Source: Acholoe squamosa
Lineage: Eukaryota > Annelida > Polychaeta > Phyllodocida > Polynoidae
Assembly (NCBI GenBank): GCA_949317995.1
Contig: OX439035.1
Location: 81,841,959 to 81,905,958 of the forward strand
Reading direction: 5' to 3'
Length of the DNA stretch: 64,000 nt
Made by a program: the position numbers and the translations under genes. The notes under the pieces were generated by a model. It had not been told where the DNA came from. It was given only the letters and a program-made list of their open reading frames with translations, and made no database searches. How positions within the stretch are numbered: the stretch's first letter is position 1; every line of letters starts with the position of its first letter. Positions 1-11,283 of the stretch are shown here, in pieces.

Positions 1-1642
1 TAACATATAACATATGACATGTAATGTGTGCATGTTATCCATGGATAACTGCACTGGGTGCCTGTTATCCTTGGATAACCGCACACCTCACAAAAGTCAT
101 GATGCATGCATCATGCCATGCAATATCGACAGGTATGTGCATGGGAATATCCAGGAAACGCACTCAGTTTTCACTAATCACCCTTTAGTCACTTCACTTT
201 GGCATTCGCACTTCAAGAATAATTCCTTATCACATCTTTAAACATTAACCATACTGTGTTGCAAATGTTCACAACACCTTCAAATAATCTAAATAGGAGA
301 TTCCAATAAATATTCATAGTTGAGCTAGGAAGAGCCATCCTTTTAATATCCAAGACAAAGTTGGTATTTCTATTTCAATCATGGTGATACTGGTTAGGTA
401 GAGGCTAGGTCAAGATCAGGTAGAGCTGTCTAGTTTCCTTTTGAAATTCTTAAGACCCCGAGACTATATCCATTTACTGTGTTTCGACTAATACTGTCTT
501 TTCCAGAATATATTTAATTTCTCCCTTTGAGGTTAGGTGGACGTAAATGCTGCCCTCTCGTGAGTCATATGGTATTCAGGACTGCACTGAAAGGTGTTCT
601 GACTGCTGATTGGTTTAGAATTAGACAGAAGAAATATTGGTAAAATTATGAAAAAAATCACAGGTGTTCCCAAACAGATAATAAATGGAATAGTAGGTGT
701 GTTTTTATATTATGCCAGGCCTTGGGGATTTTATGAGGCATGCAAAAGTTAATCTGGCCAATGGAGATTTTTAGGCCCAAAATAGGGTAGAATGGCACTC
801 ACTCCACATATCATTCCCTTATTTAAGATTTTCAGGGTTAAGCCTATCCAACATTCTGTCAGATTGTGTATGAGGGATGAGTTAACCGTGCTCTGGTTGA
901 AATTTTTACCAACGAACATTTTAGGCAGCTGTTTTTGTGTTATGCTATATAGAAACATAGAGGAAATGGATTTAGTTCCACGTGACCTATAGCTGATATC
1001 TATACAATGTTCCCCTTGATTCCAGGATGAACTGTGCTTCCAGCTTTCCATCAACAATTCACGCCCTGCCTGGCCCTGCACCTGCCTTATATACTTCCCT
1101 TGCACCGGCTGTTTCCACCCAACACCTTCTGGACTTTGCTTCTCCCATGATATGGGATACCTTATAAGAGTGTATTCGGCTTGTTTATAACTGATCACCC
1201 CATGGTGGTAAACACTGGATTGTACTTTGGACTCCACCCTGGGACATGATCTTCTATATACACATTGACTTTCTATGAATCACCCGAGGACTCTGATGCC
1301 CTAACTTCTACATGTTATTTAATACTTGTTTTTAATTACTTTTCGATTCTCTTTTACTGGATCTAGTTAAAACTTGATCCTTACATACCAATATCAGTCT
1401 CCCCTGTTTTAGCTCCCTATATCAACGTTACTCATACTTACTATTATCTCGACTTACTTATTATTATATATTCTTTTATCTCCCCCATACCCATATTTTC
1501 AGAATCCCCCCTAACTCAATACTTTTATAGTTTGATTAAGATCTGGTGTGAACATCCCCTGCGAAATCTGGGTACCTAATGGTGCTGACATCCTAACGAC
1601 GTGTAGGTCCTTGTTTCCATAGAACACAGGCATGGTACTACG
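1..1642. other. No gene recognised; AT-rich spacer
   Basis: I see no supported gene here. A 162-codon open frame on the minus strand (749-1237) has no recognisable domain, no splice context and no low-complexity or codon signature of coding DNA. Near the left edge, GTTATCCATGGATAAC is a perfect 16-bp palindrome, and a near copy with one change (GTTATCCTTGGATAAC) follows about 31 bp later. Confidence 0.5.
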
Positions 1643-2157
1643 GAGCCCCTAAAATGATATCCGTTTTCTACACATTTTTTCTAGGGTTTGTTTCTGCAAG
1701 TTCTATTTTTGTTTCCGCAAGTAAAATTTTCGTTTCCGCAAGTTAAATTTTCATTTCCGGAACTTTAATTTTTGTTCGCAACTTTTTTTTCTTTTTTTAG
1801 GAATGACTTCATAACTTTGGTTCTATTAGGAATATTTGAAAAATTCTTTCGCCATTGGAAAGCCCAGGAAATGGGCATTTTCTGGAACATATTTAGAGGG
1901 CAAAAAGGGGGCATACCTCACCTCCCCCTCTAGAGTTTTCTAGAGTTTGTTTCTTCAACTTTTATTTCGTTTCTGCAGCTTTTTTTTCGTTTTCACAAGT
2001 TATAATTTGAGTCTGGGCAACTGCTGCAAAGATAGACCCCCTAGACCCAAAATAAAATTTGCGGAAACGAAAATAAAAGTTGCGGAAACGAAAATAAAAA
2101 GTTGCGGAAACGAAAATGAAAAAAAAGTGTAGAATACGAATGTCCTCTCCAGGGCTC
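1643..2157. repeat. Foldback-type element with oppositely oriented 20-bp repeats
   Basis: The left part carries about four copies of a unit close to GTTTCCGCAACTTTTATTTTC-like sequence (1686-1775) and three more at 1948-2008. The right part (about 2055-2115) carries three copies of the same unit in the opposite orientation (GCGGAAACGAAAATAAAA). Outside these, the ends also match as an inverted repeat: GAGCCC followed by a similar TTCTACAC stretch at 1643-1680 against the reverse of 2120-2157. The whole could fold into a long stem. It is most likely a non-autonomous foldback transposon; no transposase is present. Confidence 0.6.
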
Positions 2158-2610
2158 GTTATGTTACGGCCTTTCTGTATGTCATCAGCCTTACCATAAC
2201 ACTGACACATCATATCATACGGGGACATCCCGCACCAAAATATCACACCTTTAATTTTTTTATACAACCTACCACCATACCAAAGAACAACAAACTGTGA
2301 AGTGATATATCATGTCTGATTCATTTCAACGGAATCCTTCCAACTTGGCAGAATTTTAAACATTTTTCTTTGTAGTGTAAAAAAAGATGTTCTTTTCATT
2401 TTTATTTCTAGGTTTAACAAACATGATTATGACTAACGAATAAAAGCTTTTATTACATTAAAAAAAAGTATAAAAAACAGCTGTAAGAAGGATTGATTTA
2501 GCTTACACTTTAGGCCTTTTTTGTCATCTACCTACCTGTAGGCCTTGACCAGTATATAAGGAAGAGCAAACATAGTCTTTGGTTGATAACTGATGTTTAT
2601 CGTTACGTAA

Positions 2611-2846
2611 GGGAGTGGCCATTATTTAACAACAGACGGCAGTCAAAATGTTTTGCGCCCCTCCCCGCGATGGAGGCGCGGAGAATTTTCGCGCCCCTCT
2701 TTGAGCTATAGTAACGCACAGCTTTTTTGCAAAAAAAGAGGGTAAATCTTTTAGCCCCCCCCCCCTCAAGAGGGGTCTGAAATTTTTACGCACCCCCCTC
2801 AAACCCACCAGCCCCCCCCCCCTGTTGATAAATAATGACCACTCCC
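2611..2846. mobile_element. Harbinger-type MITE with TAA target duplication
   Basis: A 236-bp element. The left end GGGAGTGGCCATTATTTA and the reverse complement of the right end (GGGAGTGGTCATTATTTA) match over about 25 bp with two differences. TAA lies immediately outside both ends (2608-2610 and 2847-2849). A 3-bp TWA duplication with GGG-starting inverted repeats is the pattern of PIF/Harbinger elements. The interior is rich in C and G runs and codes for nothing. A diverged relative lies at 49479-49730. Confidence 0.75.
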
Positions 2847-2849
2847 TAA

Positions 2850-3249
2850 ACACTGTGAAAACTGTAAAGAGAAATGATAAATCTAAAATACACAGCAGTC
2901 ACAATTTTCCATAGAATATACAGAAAATATACAAATAATCATCTTTACGCTTACACAAATCTCTCTTTAGTCCAATAACTAGATAACAGACTTGCTCAGA
3001 AATATTCATAGATAATAACAAATATTCTCTCATATTATTTGGTTGTTGTTGTGGGTTTCTCCAACATGGCTGCTTGGTGTAGTGATACCATGCAAGTAGT
3101 TCCCCTTACTTAATGAACCATTAATTTCAGGATCTATATATCATGTTTTAACTATTAATCAAGTCATTATACATGGATGTACAATAATCAACAAGATTCA
3201 TTTGCTTATACATTAACATACAAGAAATAGGGTGCATTTGGACAGGGAC
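2850..3249. other. Spacer, nothing recognised
   Basis: AT-rich sequence between the MITE and the BEL/Pao fragment. If the BEL/Pao copy kept its 3' LTR, it would lie here, downstream of pol on the minus strand. No second LTR exists in the window for comparison, so this is untested. Confidence 0.3.
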
Positions 3250-4985
3250 CATGTTTTGTAGAGTAACTCATGGGATTGGGTCAGGCCCCCCAACACCACC
3301 AAGTGGCAGAAACCAGAACTACTTCTGGTTGCAGCTTCTGGTTTTCTCCCCTAGATGGCAGCACCACTCTGGTCTCTACACTCCCACCCAAATCACCTAT
3401 TGTTATTTCTTTTTATCATCAATCTTCTCCCACCCGTGGAACCTCAATACTCTTAAGGAGAAGCATGAGACAGGTCTCTTGAGATAAGTTGCTTTCTTCA
3501 TTCTCTTTCCCTCATTGGAGAGTGTTGTGTCTCCAAGGAGTAGCCTGACCTTGCATACTAGTTGGTCATCACTAGGCATGGTCTCAATGACGCAGGCCAT
3601 TTTCCAATGGCTGCGCACCATGTCTTCGTCCTTAAGGAGCACAATATCTCCTCTCTGGAGATTTCTTGATTTCGTGGTCCACTTCAGGTATTCCCTTTGC
3701 CATCTGGACCAAAACTGGTTGGCCAGATATTGAACACGTCTCCATCTTCTTCTAGCGTATACGTCTTCAGTCTGGAAGGCACCAGGTGGAGGTACTGTGA
3801 TGACCGTCTTCATCGTGAGCAGATGATTGGGTGTCAAAGGACTTGGTCCACATGGGTCATCCAGATTCTCTACCATCAGTGGCCTGCTATTCACAATCGC
3901 CATGGCCTCATAGAAGAGGTATGCACTGTCTAGTCTTCCATTGTGCTGGGAGAGTATTCCTGTGAGAACGCTTCTTATAGTTCTGATTTGGCGCTCCCAA
4001 ACTCCACCCATATGGCTAGCATTGGGGACATTCGAAATGAAGTCGCAGCCATGGTCTTTCAGAAAAGATTTTACGGTCTCATTGTCTAATTCTTTGTAGG
4101 CTTTCCTCAGCTCATTTTCCACCCCAATGGAATCGGTTCGGCGGTCAGAGCATAATTGCCTAACCTTGCCTCAAAGTGCAATGAAGCACCTCAATCCATT
4201 GATGAGGGCATCAGTTGACATGTCATCCAACATTTCAACATGAACTGCACGCGACGCCATGCACGTGAAGAGCAGCCTATATTTCTCTTTTTTTCCTTCT
4301 TTCATTATGAATGGCCCAAAACAGTATGTGAACGGTAGTGAGGGCTCTAGTCTTTCCTATGGCAGATCTGCCATCTTCTGGGTTTGTGTTTGGCCACTCA
4401 TCTTTTTGCACTGAACACATCTATGGATATGAGATGCTACTGCGGGACCAAGTCCCACAACCCAAAATCTATTTGAACGAATCTCGTTCATGGTCATGCC
4501 CTTACCCTGATGTGCCACTTTCTCGTGAAAGTGGTTCACCATGAGGTGGGTCACATGACCAGTCTTTGGTAGTATTACCGGGTGCTTTACACTGTAGTTG
4601 AGGAAGCATGATTTAGAAAGCCTTCCACTAACTCTCAGAATCCCTTCATCATCAAAGAAGGGGTCCAATCTGAGAAGTGGACTATCTTTCTTAAGGCTTC
4701 CTCTGTCAGTTCCATTTTGAAGGTCTTAATTTCATCAGGGAAGGCTTGCTAGTGTGCTTTGTCTTCTTTCGACATTTGTCTGTCTAACATCATTATCATT
4801 GGATCTCCTTCTTCCCAGGTTATTCTGAAGTGTTGTCACTCCTGTCACAGCTATTGACCAGTCATAGAAGTGGTCTATCAGTTTGAGCAGTGACTCTTCC
4901 TTGGATCTTGTGCTTAGACACTTTACTTCAGGGTCATCTGGAAGACTGACAGGTTCTACCTCTTCAGTGGGTAGACTTCCCAGTC
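3250..4985 (-). pseudogene. BEL/Pao retrotransposon pol fragment (integrase)
   Basis: Reading on the minus strand, 4668-4357 encodes an integrase zinc-binding module: the region around NHFHEKVAHQG and the pair CVQC, with the H..H..CxxC order. After a stop and frame breaks (about 4350-4130), the catalytic core can be seen in pieces (SRAVHVEML, then CSDRRTDSIG). It resumes at 4122 with GGVWERQIRTIR, the conserved segment holding the catalytic Glu, followed by the C-terminal domain typical of BEL/Pao integrases (FWSRWQREYL, RGDIVLLKDE). The usual Gly after the central Asp region is changed. The protease, reverse transcriptase and RNase H parts are missing, and the 5' side ends near the 160-bp satellite. 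This is a dead, truncated copy. Confidence 0.85.
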
Positions 4986-5025
4986 AACAAAAAACAGGGG
5001 TAGACACTAACACTGGAACCACTGA

Positions 5026-5837
5026 CGAAAAAAAAAATTGTTTTTGAATCTTGATGTGATGCCCGCTTTAAGGTCGACTTTAGCGGGTTCCTTTAATCGC
5101 ATCAGGATGCACAAACTCTGAAAACAGGGTAAATCCAATGTGCCAAATGCAATAAGATGTACTACATGTCCGAATTATGAACCCGAGCCGGAAAAAAAAT
5201 TGTTTCAAATCTTGATCTGATGCCCACTTTAAGGTCGACTTTAGCGGGTTCCTTTAATCGCAATGGGATACACAAACTCTGAAAATATGGTAAATCGAAC
5301 GTGCCGAACGCAATGAGATGTACTACAAGTCCGAATTATGAACCCCTGATGAAAAGAAAATTGATTCAAAACTTGACGTGATGCCTACTTTAAGGTCGAC
5401 TTTAGCCAATTCCTTTGATCGCAACAGGATGCACAAACCCTGAAAACAGGGTAAATCGAATGTGCCAAACATAATGAGATGTACTACAAGTCCGAATTAT
5501 GAACCCCTGATGAAAAAAAATTGATTCGAAACTTGACGTGATGCCTACTTTAAGGTCGACTTTAGCCAATTCCTTTGATTGCAACAGGATGCACAAACCC
5601 TGAAAACAGGGTAAATCGAACATGCCAAACATAATGAGATGTACTACAAGTCTGAATTATGAACCCCCGCCAGAAAAAAAATTGTTTCGAATCTTGATCA
5701 GATGCCCACTTTAAGGTCGACTTTAGCAGGTTCCCATTATTCGCAACGGGATAAACAAACTCTGAAAATAGGGTAAATTGAACGTGCCAAACGCAATGAG
5801 ACATACTACAAGTCCGAATCATAAACCCCCGCCGAAA
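5026..5837. repeat. 160-bp satellite, block 1 (five units)
   Basis: The landmark GTCGACTTTAGC occurs at 5073, 5234, 5395, 5555 and 5716, giving a period of 160-161 bp. Each unit has an A-tract before TTG(T/A)TTCGAA. Two unit types exist: type A reads TGTTTCGAATCTTGATGTGATGCCCAC and type B reads GATTCGAA..GTGATGCCTAC with other linked changes. Short open frames on the minus strand repeat with the unit and are not genes. Confidence 0.9.
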
Positions 5838-6373
5838 TTGTTTTGATTGTTTGTTTGTTTGTTTAGTTTTGCGTCCGGGGGCCATCGAGGAACTCAGACA
5901 TTCAAGGGTTCTCGGACATTAAGTCCTTTCTTTTCTTTTTGGACAGGTATTTATATGGTGCTTGCCCGACACAGCCGTGACCGAATCTATGAATGACCGA
6001 ATCTATGAGGAGGAGTGAGGGGGAAAACCGCTACCGGGGCTTCATTCCCCTACTCTTTGCGAAGGATAGCAAGTGTTCTTTTATTTGCCTGGTCCCATAG
6101 GCAGGGCCAGACAAACCACGGCCTTTGATCACTCAGACGTGGTTCACTGAGGGGGAATCCCATGGCAAAAGACAAGCATGTAGACCAGGGCCCGTGCATA
6201 TGGACACCAGCTGCCCACATGCTCACCCCAAGCCAAAAGAAACCCCAGCTTTGTCGCCTTTTATGAATCTGGTATACCCACTGTCAGTATGGAAGGAAAT
6301 ATCTACTTCTGGACTCCCAATGAAGTTATTCTGCTCCTCCATGCCCTCACATGAAGGTCCCCACTCCACAGGG
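5838..6373 (-). mobile_element. SINE/LINE-like repeat with (AAAC)n tail
   Basis: This block interrupts the satellite. On the plus strand it starts with GTTTGTTTGTTTGTTTAG and then TTTTGCGTCCGGGGGCCATC. On the minus strand this is the 3' end, with an (AAAC)n tail after an ACGCAAAACTAAAC-type end. Shorter relatives are at 29607-29670, which has an 11-bp target duplication and is truncated on the opposite side, as expected of 5'-truncated retroposition, and at 62746-63330. The stretch 6091-6105 is the uninterrupted form of the site that carries a DNA transposon in the 62.8-kb copy. No open frame or internal promoter was recognised. Confidence 0.6.
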
Positions 6374-7326
6374 GGAAATTGTTTCGAATCCTGATGTGAT
6401 GCCCACTCTAAGGTTGACTTTAGCCAGTTCCTTTGATCGCAATGGGTTGCACAAACTCTGAAATTAGGGTAAATCGAACGTGCCAAACGCAATGAGATGT
6501 ACTACATTTCCAAATTATGAACCCCCGACGAAAAAGAAATTTGATTCGAATCTTGAAGTGATGCCTACTTTAAGGTCGACTTTAGCCGGTTCCTTTGATC
6601 GCAACAGGATACACAAACTCTGAAAATAGGGTAAATAGAATGTGCTGAACGCAATGAGATGTACTACAAGTCATAATTATGAACCCCCACCGGAAAAAAA
6701 ATGTTTCGAATCTTGATGTGATGCCCACTTTAAGGTTGACTTTAGCGGGTTCCTTTAATCGCAACGGGTTGCACAAACTCTGAAAGTAGGGAAAATCGAA
6801 CATGCCGAACGCAATGAGATGTACAAAAGTCTGAATTACGAACCCCCGATGAAAAAAAAATTGATTTGAATCTTGACATGATGCCTACTTTAAGGTCGAC
6901 TTTAGCCGGTTCCTTTGATCACAACGGGATACACAAACTCTGAAAATAGGGTAAATTGAATGGGCCAAACGCTATGAGACATACTACAACTCCGAATTAT
7001 GAACCCCCGCCGGAAAAAAATTGTTTCGAATCTTGATGTGATGCCCACTTTAAGGTCGACTTTAGCCAGTTCCTTTGATTGCAACGGGTTGCACAAACTC
7101 TGAAAATAGGGTAAATCGAACGTGCCGAACGCAATGAGATGTACAAAAGTCTGAATTACGAACCCCCGATGAAAAAAAAATTGATTTGAATCTTGACATG
7201 ATGCCTACTTTAAGGTCGACTTTAGCCGGTTCCTTTGATCACAACGGGATACACAAACTCTGAAAATAGGGTAAATCGAACGTGCCAAACGCAATGAGAT
7301 GTACAAAAGTCCGAATTATGAACTCC
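6374..7326. repeat. 160-bp satellite, block 2 (ABABAB higher-order array)
   Basis: Landmarks fall at 6413, 6575, 6735, 6895, 7055 and 7215 (period 160-162). Unit types alternate strictly A, B, A, B, A, B, so the real repeat unit here is a 320-bp dimer. The block ends in mid-unit (after GAATTATGAAC) where the LINE begins. Confidence 0.9.
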
Positions 7327-7392
7327 CTGGCTTAGTGCCACTGGAGATCCCCTGGTGCTACAACTCGGGAATCCCCCCCCATTCCTTTCTAT

Positions 7393-8040
7393 TTGCTATT
7401 AGATGTCAAACTAAGCCTTGATGTGGATCTTCTTTGTATTTGTGAATCGTGGGCACCTCCGAGTTCAGACAATACTCTATATCACTGGGCTGGTAAGACA
7501 ATTTTCAGAGTGAATAGGGATTACACTACAGCCGGTGGCCTACTGACTTATGTTAATGATGACCTTGCTGCCTTTTGTCATGCCTGCCCTGATCTTGAGC
7601 TAATGGACCCACTCCTGGAAATCCAAGCCATTGAATTTAATAAGCCAACCTATAAAACGTTACTTTTTTTAAACATATACAGACCACCACAGGCGGACGT
7701 TGAAGGCTCGCTAGATAAATTAAGGAATGTTTTGTTAAAGGTCGACAGAGATGCATATGAGCCCTGGATAGTCGGTGATTTTAATATAAATGTCAGGGAT
7801 AGAAATGCAACTGGCTCTAAGGGGTTATTTGACATATGTAGAGAATTTAGTGTTAGGCGTCTTATTGGTGAAATTACAAGACCAAATGAATCAAATATGG
7901 GTGGTACATGTCTTGACAACATCTTAACAGTTTGTGACATTGTAAGTCATACAGGGGTTCTGAACTGCATGATAGCGGATCATTTTGCTGTCTATGCTTG
8001 TAGGAAAAAAAACGTGAGAAAAATGTTCATTAAGTTTTAA
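7393..8040 (+). pseudogene. LINE endonuclease domain
   Basis: An apurinic-like (exonuclease/endonuclease/phosphatase family) endonuclease, the enzyme that nicks target DNA for LINE insertion. Visible motifs are LLCICESW (the catalytic Glu region) at the start, FLNIYRPP, WIVGDFNINVRD (the Asp/Asn motif), TCLDNIL and the terminal IADHFAVY (the conserved Asp-His pair). The first roughly 30 residues of the domain are missing. The frame ends in a stop created by a one-base shift in a short T run at 8036-8040; the coding sense continues in another frame (SYRQYDSEDLREYL). Confidence 0.85.
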
Positions 8041-10008
8041 TGGTAGATCATACCGCCAATATGATTCAGAGGATCTACGGGAGTATCTGCTGGATCTTGA
8101 ATGGGATGAATTTAATAACACGGATGATCCGGAGGTTCAATGGAATTTTATACAGGAAAATCTCAATGAATATCTGGACATTTGTTGTCCTTATAAAGAA
8201 TGTCATATTAAAAAAGAGTGACAACCTTGGATTACTAATGAAATCCTTGAGTTAGTGAATCTGAGAGATGAATTGCTGGCTGAATGGAAATGCACAGGTG
8301 ACAGAAATACACTGAAAAGGGTTAGAACTCTGCGCAACTGTAACCATAGACAATTCGAGATGGCCCAGAGTCAGTTCATTTTACGCCTCTTAGAGGAATC
8401 ACATGATGACCCAGCTGGTTTCTGGTGGGAGGTCAATGCATTGGTGAATCCTGTCACTAAGAATCTTGTCATACAACTAGCAAATGAGCTCACTGGAGAG
8501 ATCATACCTGCAGACCAAACTGCGGAATACATAAACAACTATTTTGCAAATATAGGCAATAATCTTTTCAGTAAAAAACCTCCTACTGGGCTACTATATC
8601 CTGATTCAGTTATTGAAGATGATGCTAATGATCTGGATACTGCTGTTTTAATTGATATTGAGACTGTGTCCAAGCTTGTTCATAAGATTAACGTTGACAA
8701 ATCTAGTGGTATCACTGGGATAAGTAGCAGGGTGTTAAAGGATGCCCTTACGACCCTAGTACCTGAACTAACCATCATATATCGTAATTCTATCAAAAGC
8801 GGTCTTTTTCCACTGTCCTGGTCATGTGGCATTTTAGTACCCATCCCCAAGAAAGGGAATCTAACCACCATAAAGAATTGGTGCCCTATTACTCTGCTGC
8901 CGCTCCCTGGTAAATTGCTGGAGAAGTTGATTCATAAAAAACTAAGCGAACACTTGGAGAACGAACATATACTCTCTGACAAACAGTTTAATTTCCGCCC
9001 AAACCGTGGAACTAGTGATGCCGTGTTTAATGTTGTTCATGATCTTTTTGAAGCAAGAGATGATGGTCATATAACAACCACCTGCTTTATAGACTTCTGT
9101 AAAGCCTTTGATTCAGTACATCACCCTACGCTTATACAAAAAATCAGTAGGTTACATGTCAAGGGTTACCTGAAAAAATGGCTTACTGCCTATCTGGCCC
9201 ACAGATCAATTAAAACCATAGCTAATAATAAGCTGTCTGCTACAATGCCAGTACAGTTTGGGGTACCACAAAGCTCAATTCTGGGCTCTTTGTTGTTTGT
9301 ACTCTTCATAAATGACATCACTACCTGTATTCAAAATTGCAAGTACACCCTATATGCAGATGACATAGTCCTTTACATATCTAAAGGTACATGCAATGAA
9401 GCCCTTTTGTTGCTACAGGAAGACTTGAACAGAACATATAATTGGTGTCGGCGTAATTATATGACCGTCAACTCTAGTAAAAGCATGTGTATGCTATTTG
9501 GTGCTGGCTGCAAAATAGACAAGCAGGCAGACCCCAAGCTCAAGTTAGGTGATGATATTCTCCCAGTGTGTAAGAGCTACCCATACTTGGGTATTGAGCT
9601 GGATGGGAAACTTACTATAAATCCCCACATAAACAGAGTTAAAAAGGCCTTTGGCAATAAATTATATAAGTTATGCAAATTATGTAAGTGTATGAATGAA
9701 AAGATAAGTACTGAAGTATATAGGGTCATGATGACTCCTACTCTGGAGTAGTGTTCATTCTATACTGGATGTGGTCAGGTTGCAGAATTAACAAAATTAC
9801 AACACATGCAAAATCAGGCACTCAGGGTATGCTGTTTAACCGGTATAAGGCATATCAGTGTCAAGAATTTGCATACACGCTGTAAAATTGATAGCCTTGA
9901 AAAAAGGCGTGCTGTACAGTTATTAACACTGAAATCTCGTAATGGTGAGACCACTGAACGAGATAATGTTAGAACTAGGGGCGACTTAAACCTGAAGTTT
10001 AACATCAG
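8041..10008 (+). pseudogene. LINE reverse transcriptase and C-terminal tail
   Basis: This frame continues from the endonuclease linker. A TGA near 8219 interrupts it; from 8255 it runs open to TAG at 9749-9751 and then on in the same frame to the SINE-like insertion. Reverse transcriptase motifs in order: PVFLP-equivalent GILVPIPKKG, FNFRPNRGTSDAV, motif A FIDFCKAFDSV, motif B FGVPQSSILG, and motif C YADD (intact catalytic Asp pair). The tail region after 9752 (ALRVCCLTGIRHI, RTRGDLNLKFN) is the conserved end seen in CR1/Jockey-like LINEs. With two stops and two insertions it cannot make a full protein. Confidence 0.85.
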
Positions 10009-10190
10009 AGTGAGGGAGTAATAGATGTTTAACGCCATTTTGACAGCTAAGGTCATATTCATGGCAAGAACGGCATTACACAATTTCACAGAGGAATGTG
10101 TCAGTGCCCACGCATATGTGCACCACACACATCCTGAGGGGATAGGAAAGATGAGAAGTAGTCCGTTTTAAGTGGGCTAGGGACGCCCGT
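10009..10190 (-). mobile_element. SINE-like element copy 1, inserted in LINE
   Basis: A 182-bp insertion flanked by the 11-bp duplication TTTAACATCAG (9998-10008 and 10191-10201). The uninterrupted form of the site survives in the duplicated LINE tail at about 10898. On the plus strand the element starts AGTGAGGGAGTAATAG and ends GGGCTAGGGACGCCCG. Read on the minus strand it has a short hairpin (GGGCT..AGCCC type) at the 5' end, a GCGTTAAACATC domain and a (CACT)n-like 3' tail. I found no clear tRNA-type A and B boxes. Confidence 0.8.
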
Positions 10191-10290
10191 TTTAACATCA
10201 GAAGGGCTCGTACTAGCCTATACCAGCGCTCAGCTTATAATAGAGGGGTAAAGATGTGGCATGCACTGGATAAAGACACTCAACGCTTAA

Positions 10291-10851
10291 ATTTGATTCG
10301 AAACTTGATGTTATCCTACTTCAAGGTCGACTTTAGCCGGTTCCTTTGATCGCAACAGGATGCACAAACTCTGAAAACAGGGTAAATCGAACGTGCCAAA
10401 CGCAATGAGATGTACAAAAGTCTGAATTACGAACCCCCGACGTAAAAAAATTTGATTCGAATCTTGACGTGATGCCTACTTTAAAGTCGACTTAAGCCAG
10501 TTTGTTTGATCGCAAAAGGATGCACAAACTCTGAAAATAGGGTAATAGAACGTGCCAAACGCAATGAGATGTGCTACAAGTCCGAATTATGAACCCCCGT
10601 CGGAAAAAAAATTGTTCAGAATCTTGATCAGATGCCAACTTTAAGGTCGACTTTAGCGGGTTCCTATAATCGCAACGGGATACACAAACTCTGAAAATAG
10701 GGTAAATTGAACGTGCCGAACGCAATGAGACATACTACAAGTCCGAATCATGAACCCCCGCCGAAAAAAAATTGTTTCGAATCTTGATGTGATGCCCACT
10801 TTAAGGTCGACTTTAGCCAGTTCCTTTGATCACAACACGTTGCACAAACTC
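10291..10851. repeat. 160-bp satellite, block 3, inside LINE tail
   Basis: Units with landmarks at 10326, 10486, 10646 and 10806, again 160 bp apart. The left junction cuts the LINE after CAACGCTTA. The right junction passes from satellite (ACAAACTCTGAA) into LINE (CTGAACGAGATAATG), with CTGAA shared by both, which suggests microhomology-mediated joining. Confidence 0.85.
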
Positions 10852-11275
10852 TGAACGAGATAATGTTAGAACTAGGGGCGACTTAAAGCTGAAGTTTAAC
10901 ATCAGAAGGGCTCGTACTAGCCTATACCAGCGCTCAGCTTATTATAGAGGGGTAATGATGTGGGAAGCACTGGATAAAGACACTCAACGCTTACCCACAA
11001 AAAGACGTTTCAAAAACGCCATCATGAAGCTTGACTTTATCTCGCGATTATAGACTCCAGTGCTTGTACCCTCAAATTGAATGAGTCCTCTGTAACTGTC
11101 ACCATCTGTTGTCCAATTGTTATATGATAGCCATAATAATATGCATACATGTATTATATATATTGTGTTTTACTATTATCATAAACTCAAGTTCCTTACA
11201 TTGTATCCCTGCCAAACGGCGGGCGGATAAACGTCCCCTAGGGACGATCCTGTGACAATAAATAATAATAATAAT
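10852..11275 (+). pseudogene. LINE 3' tail, duplicated, with UTR and (AAT)n end
   Basis: A second copy of the LINE C-terminal tail starts at CGAGATAATG. It repeats what lies at about 9958-10290 but without the SINE-like insertion, then carries the true end of the frame (KDTQRLPTKRRFKNAI, stop at about 11051). The 3' UTR follows, with the sequence CGGGCGGATAAACGTCCCC and the AAT-rich terminus. Confidence 0.8.
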
Positions 11276-11283
11276 ACTATAGT

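Larger units (their letters stand above)
7327..11275 (+). mobile_element. Non-LTR retrotransposon (LINE, CR1/Jockey-like), broken
   Basis: A nearly full-length LINE with endonuclease and reverse transcriptase and a 3' UTR ending in an (AAT)n run after GTGACAATAAATAATAAT. The 5' end seems to lack only a short N-terminal part of the second frame. Inside are a SINE-like insertion (10009-10190) and a 0.56-kb patch of the flanking satellite (10291-10851). About 140 bp of LINE tail is present on both sides of that patch. The frame is broken by a frameshift at 8036-8040, TGA near 8219, TAG at 9749-9751 and the insertions. YADD reverse transcriptase with this endonuclease and C-terminal tail fits the CR1/Jockey group; the exact clade needs a tree. 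Confidence 0.85.

Noticed and set aside
749..1237. 162-codon minus-strand open frame
   Set aside because: No recognisable domain, motif or splice context.
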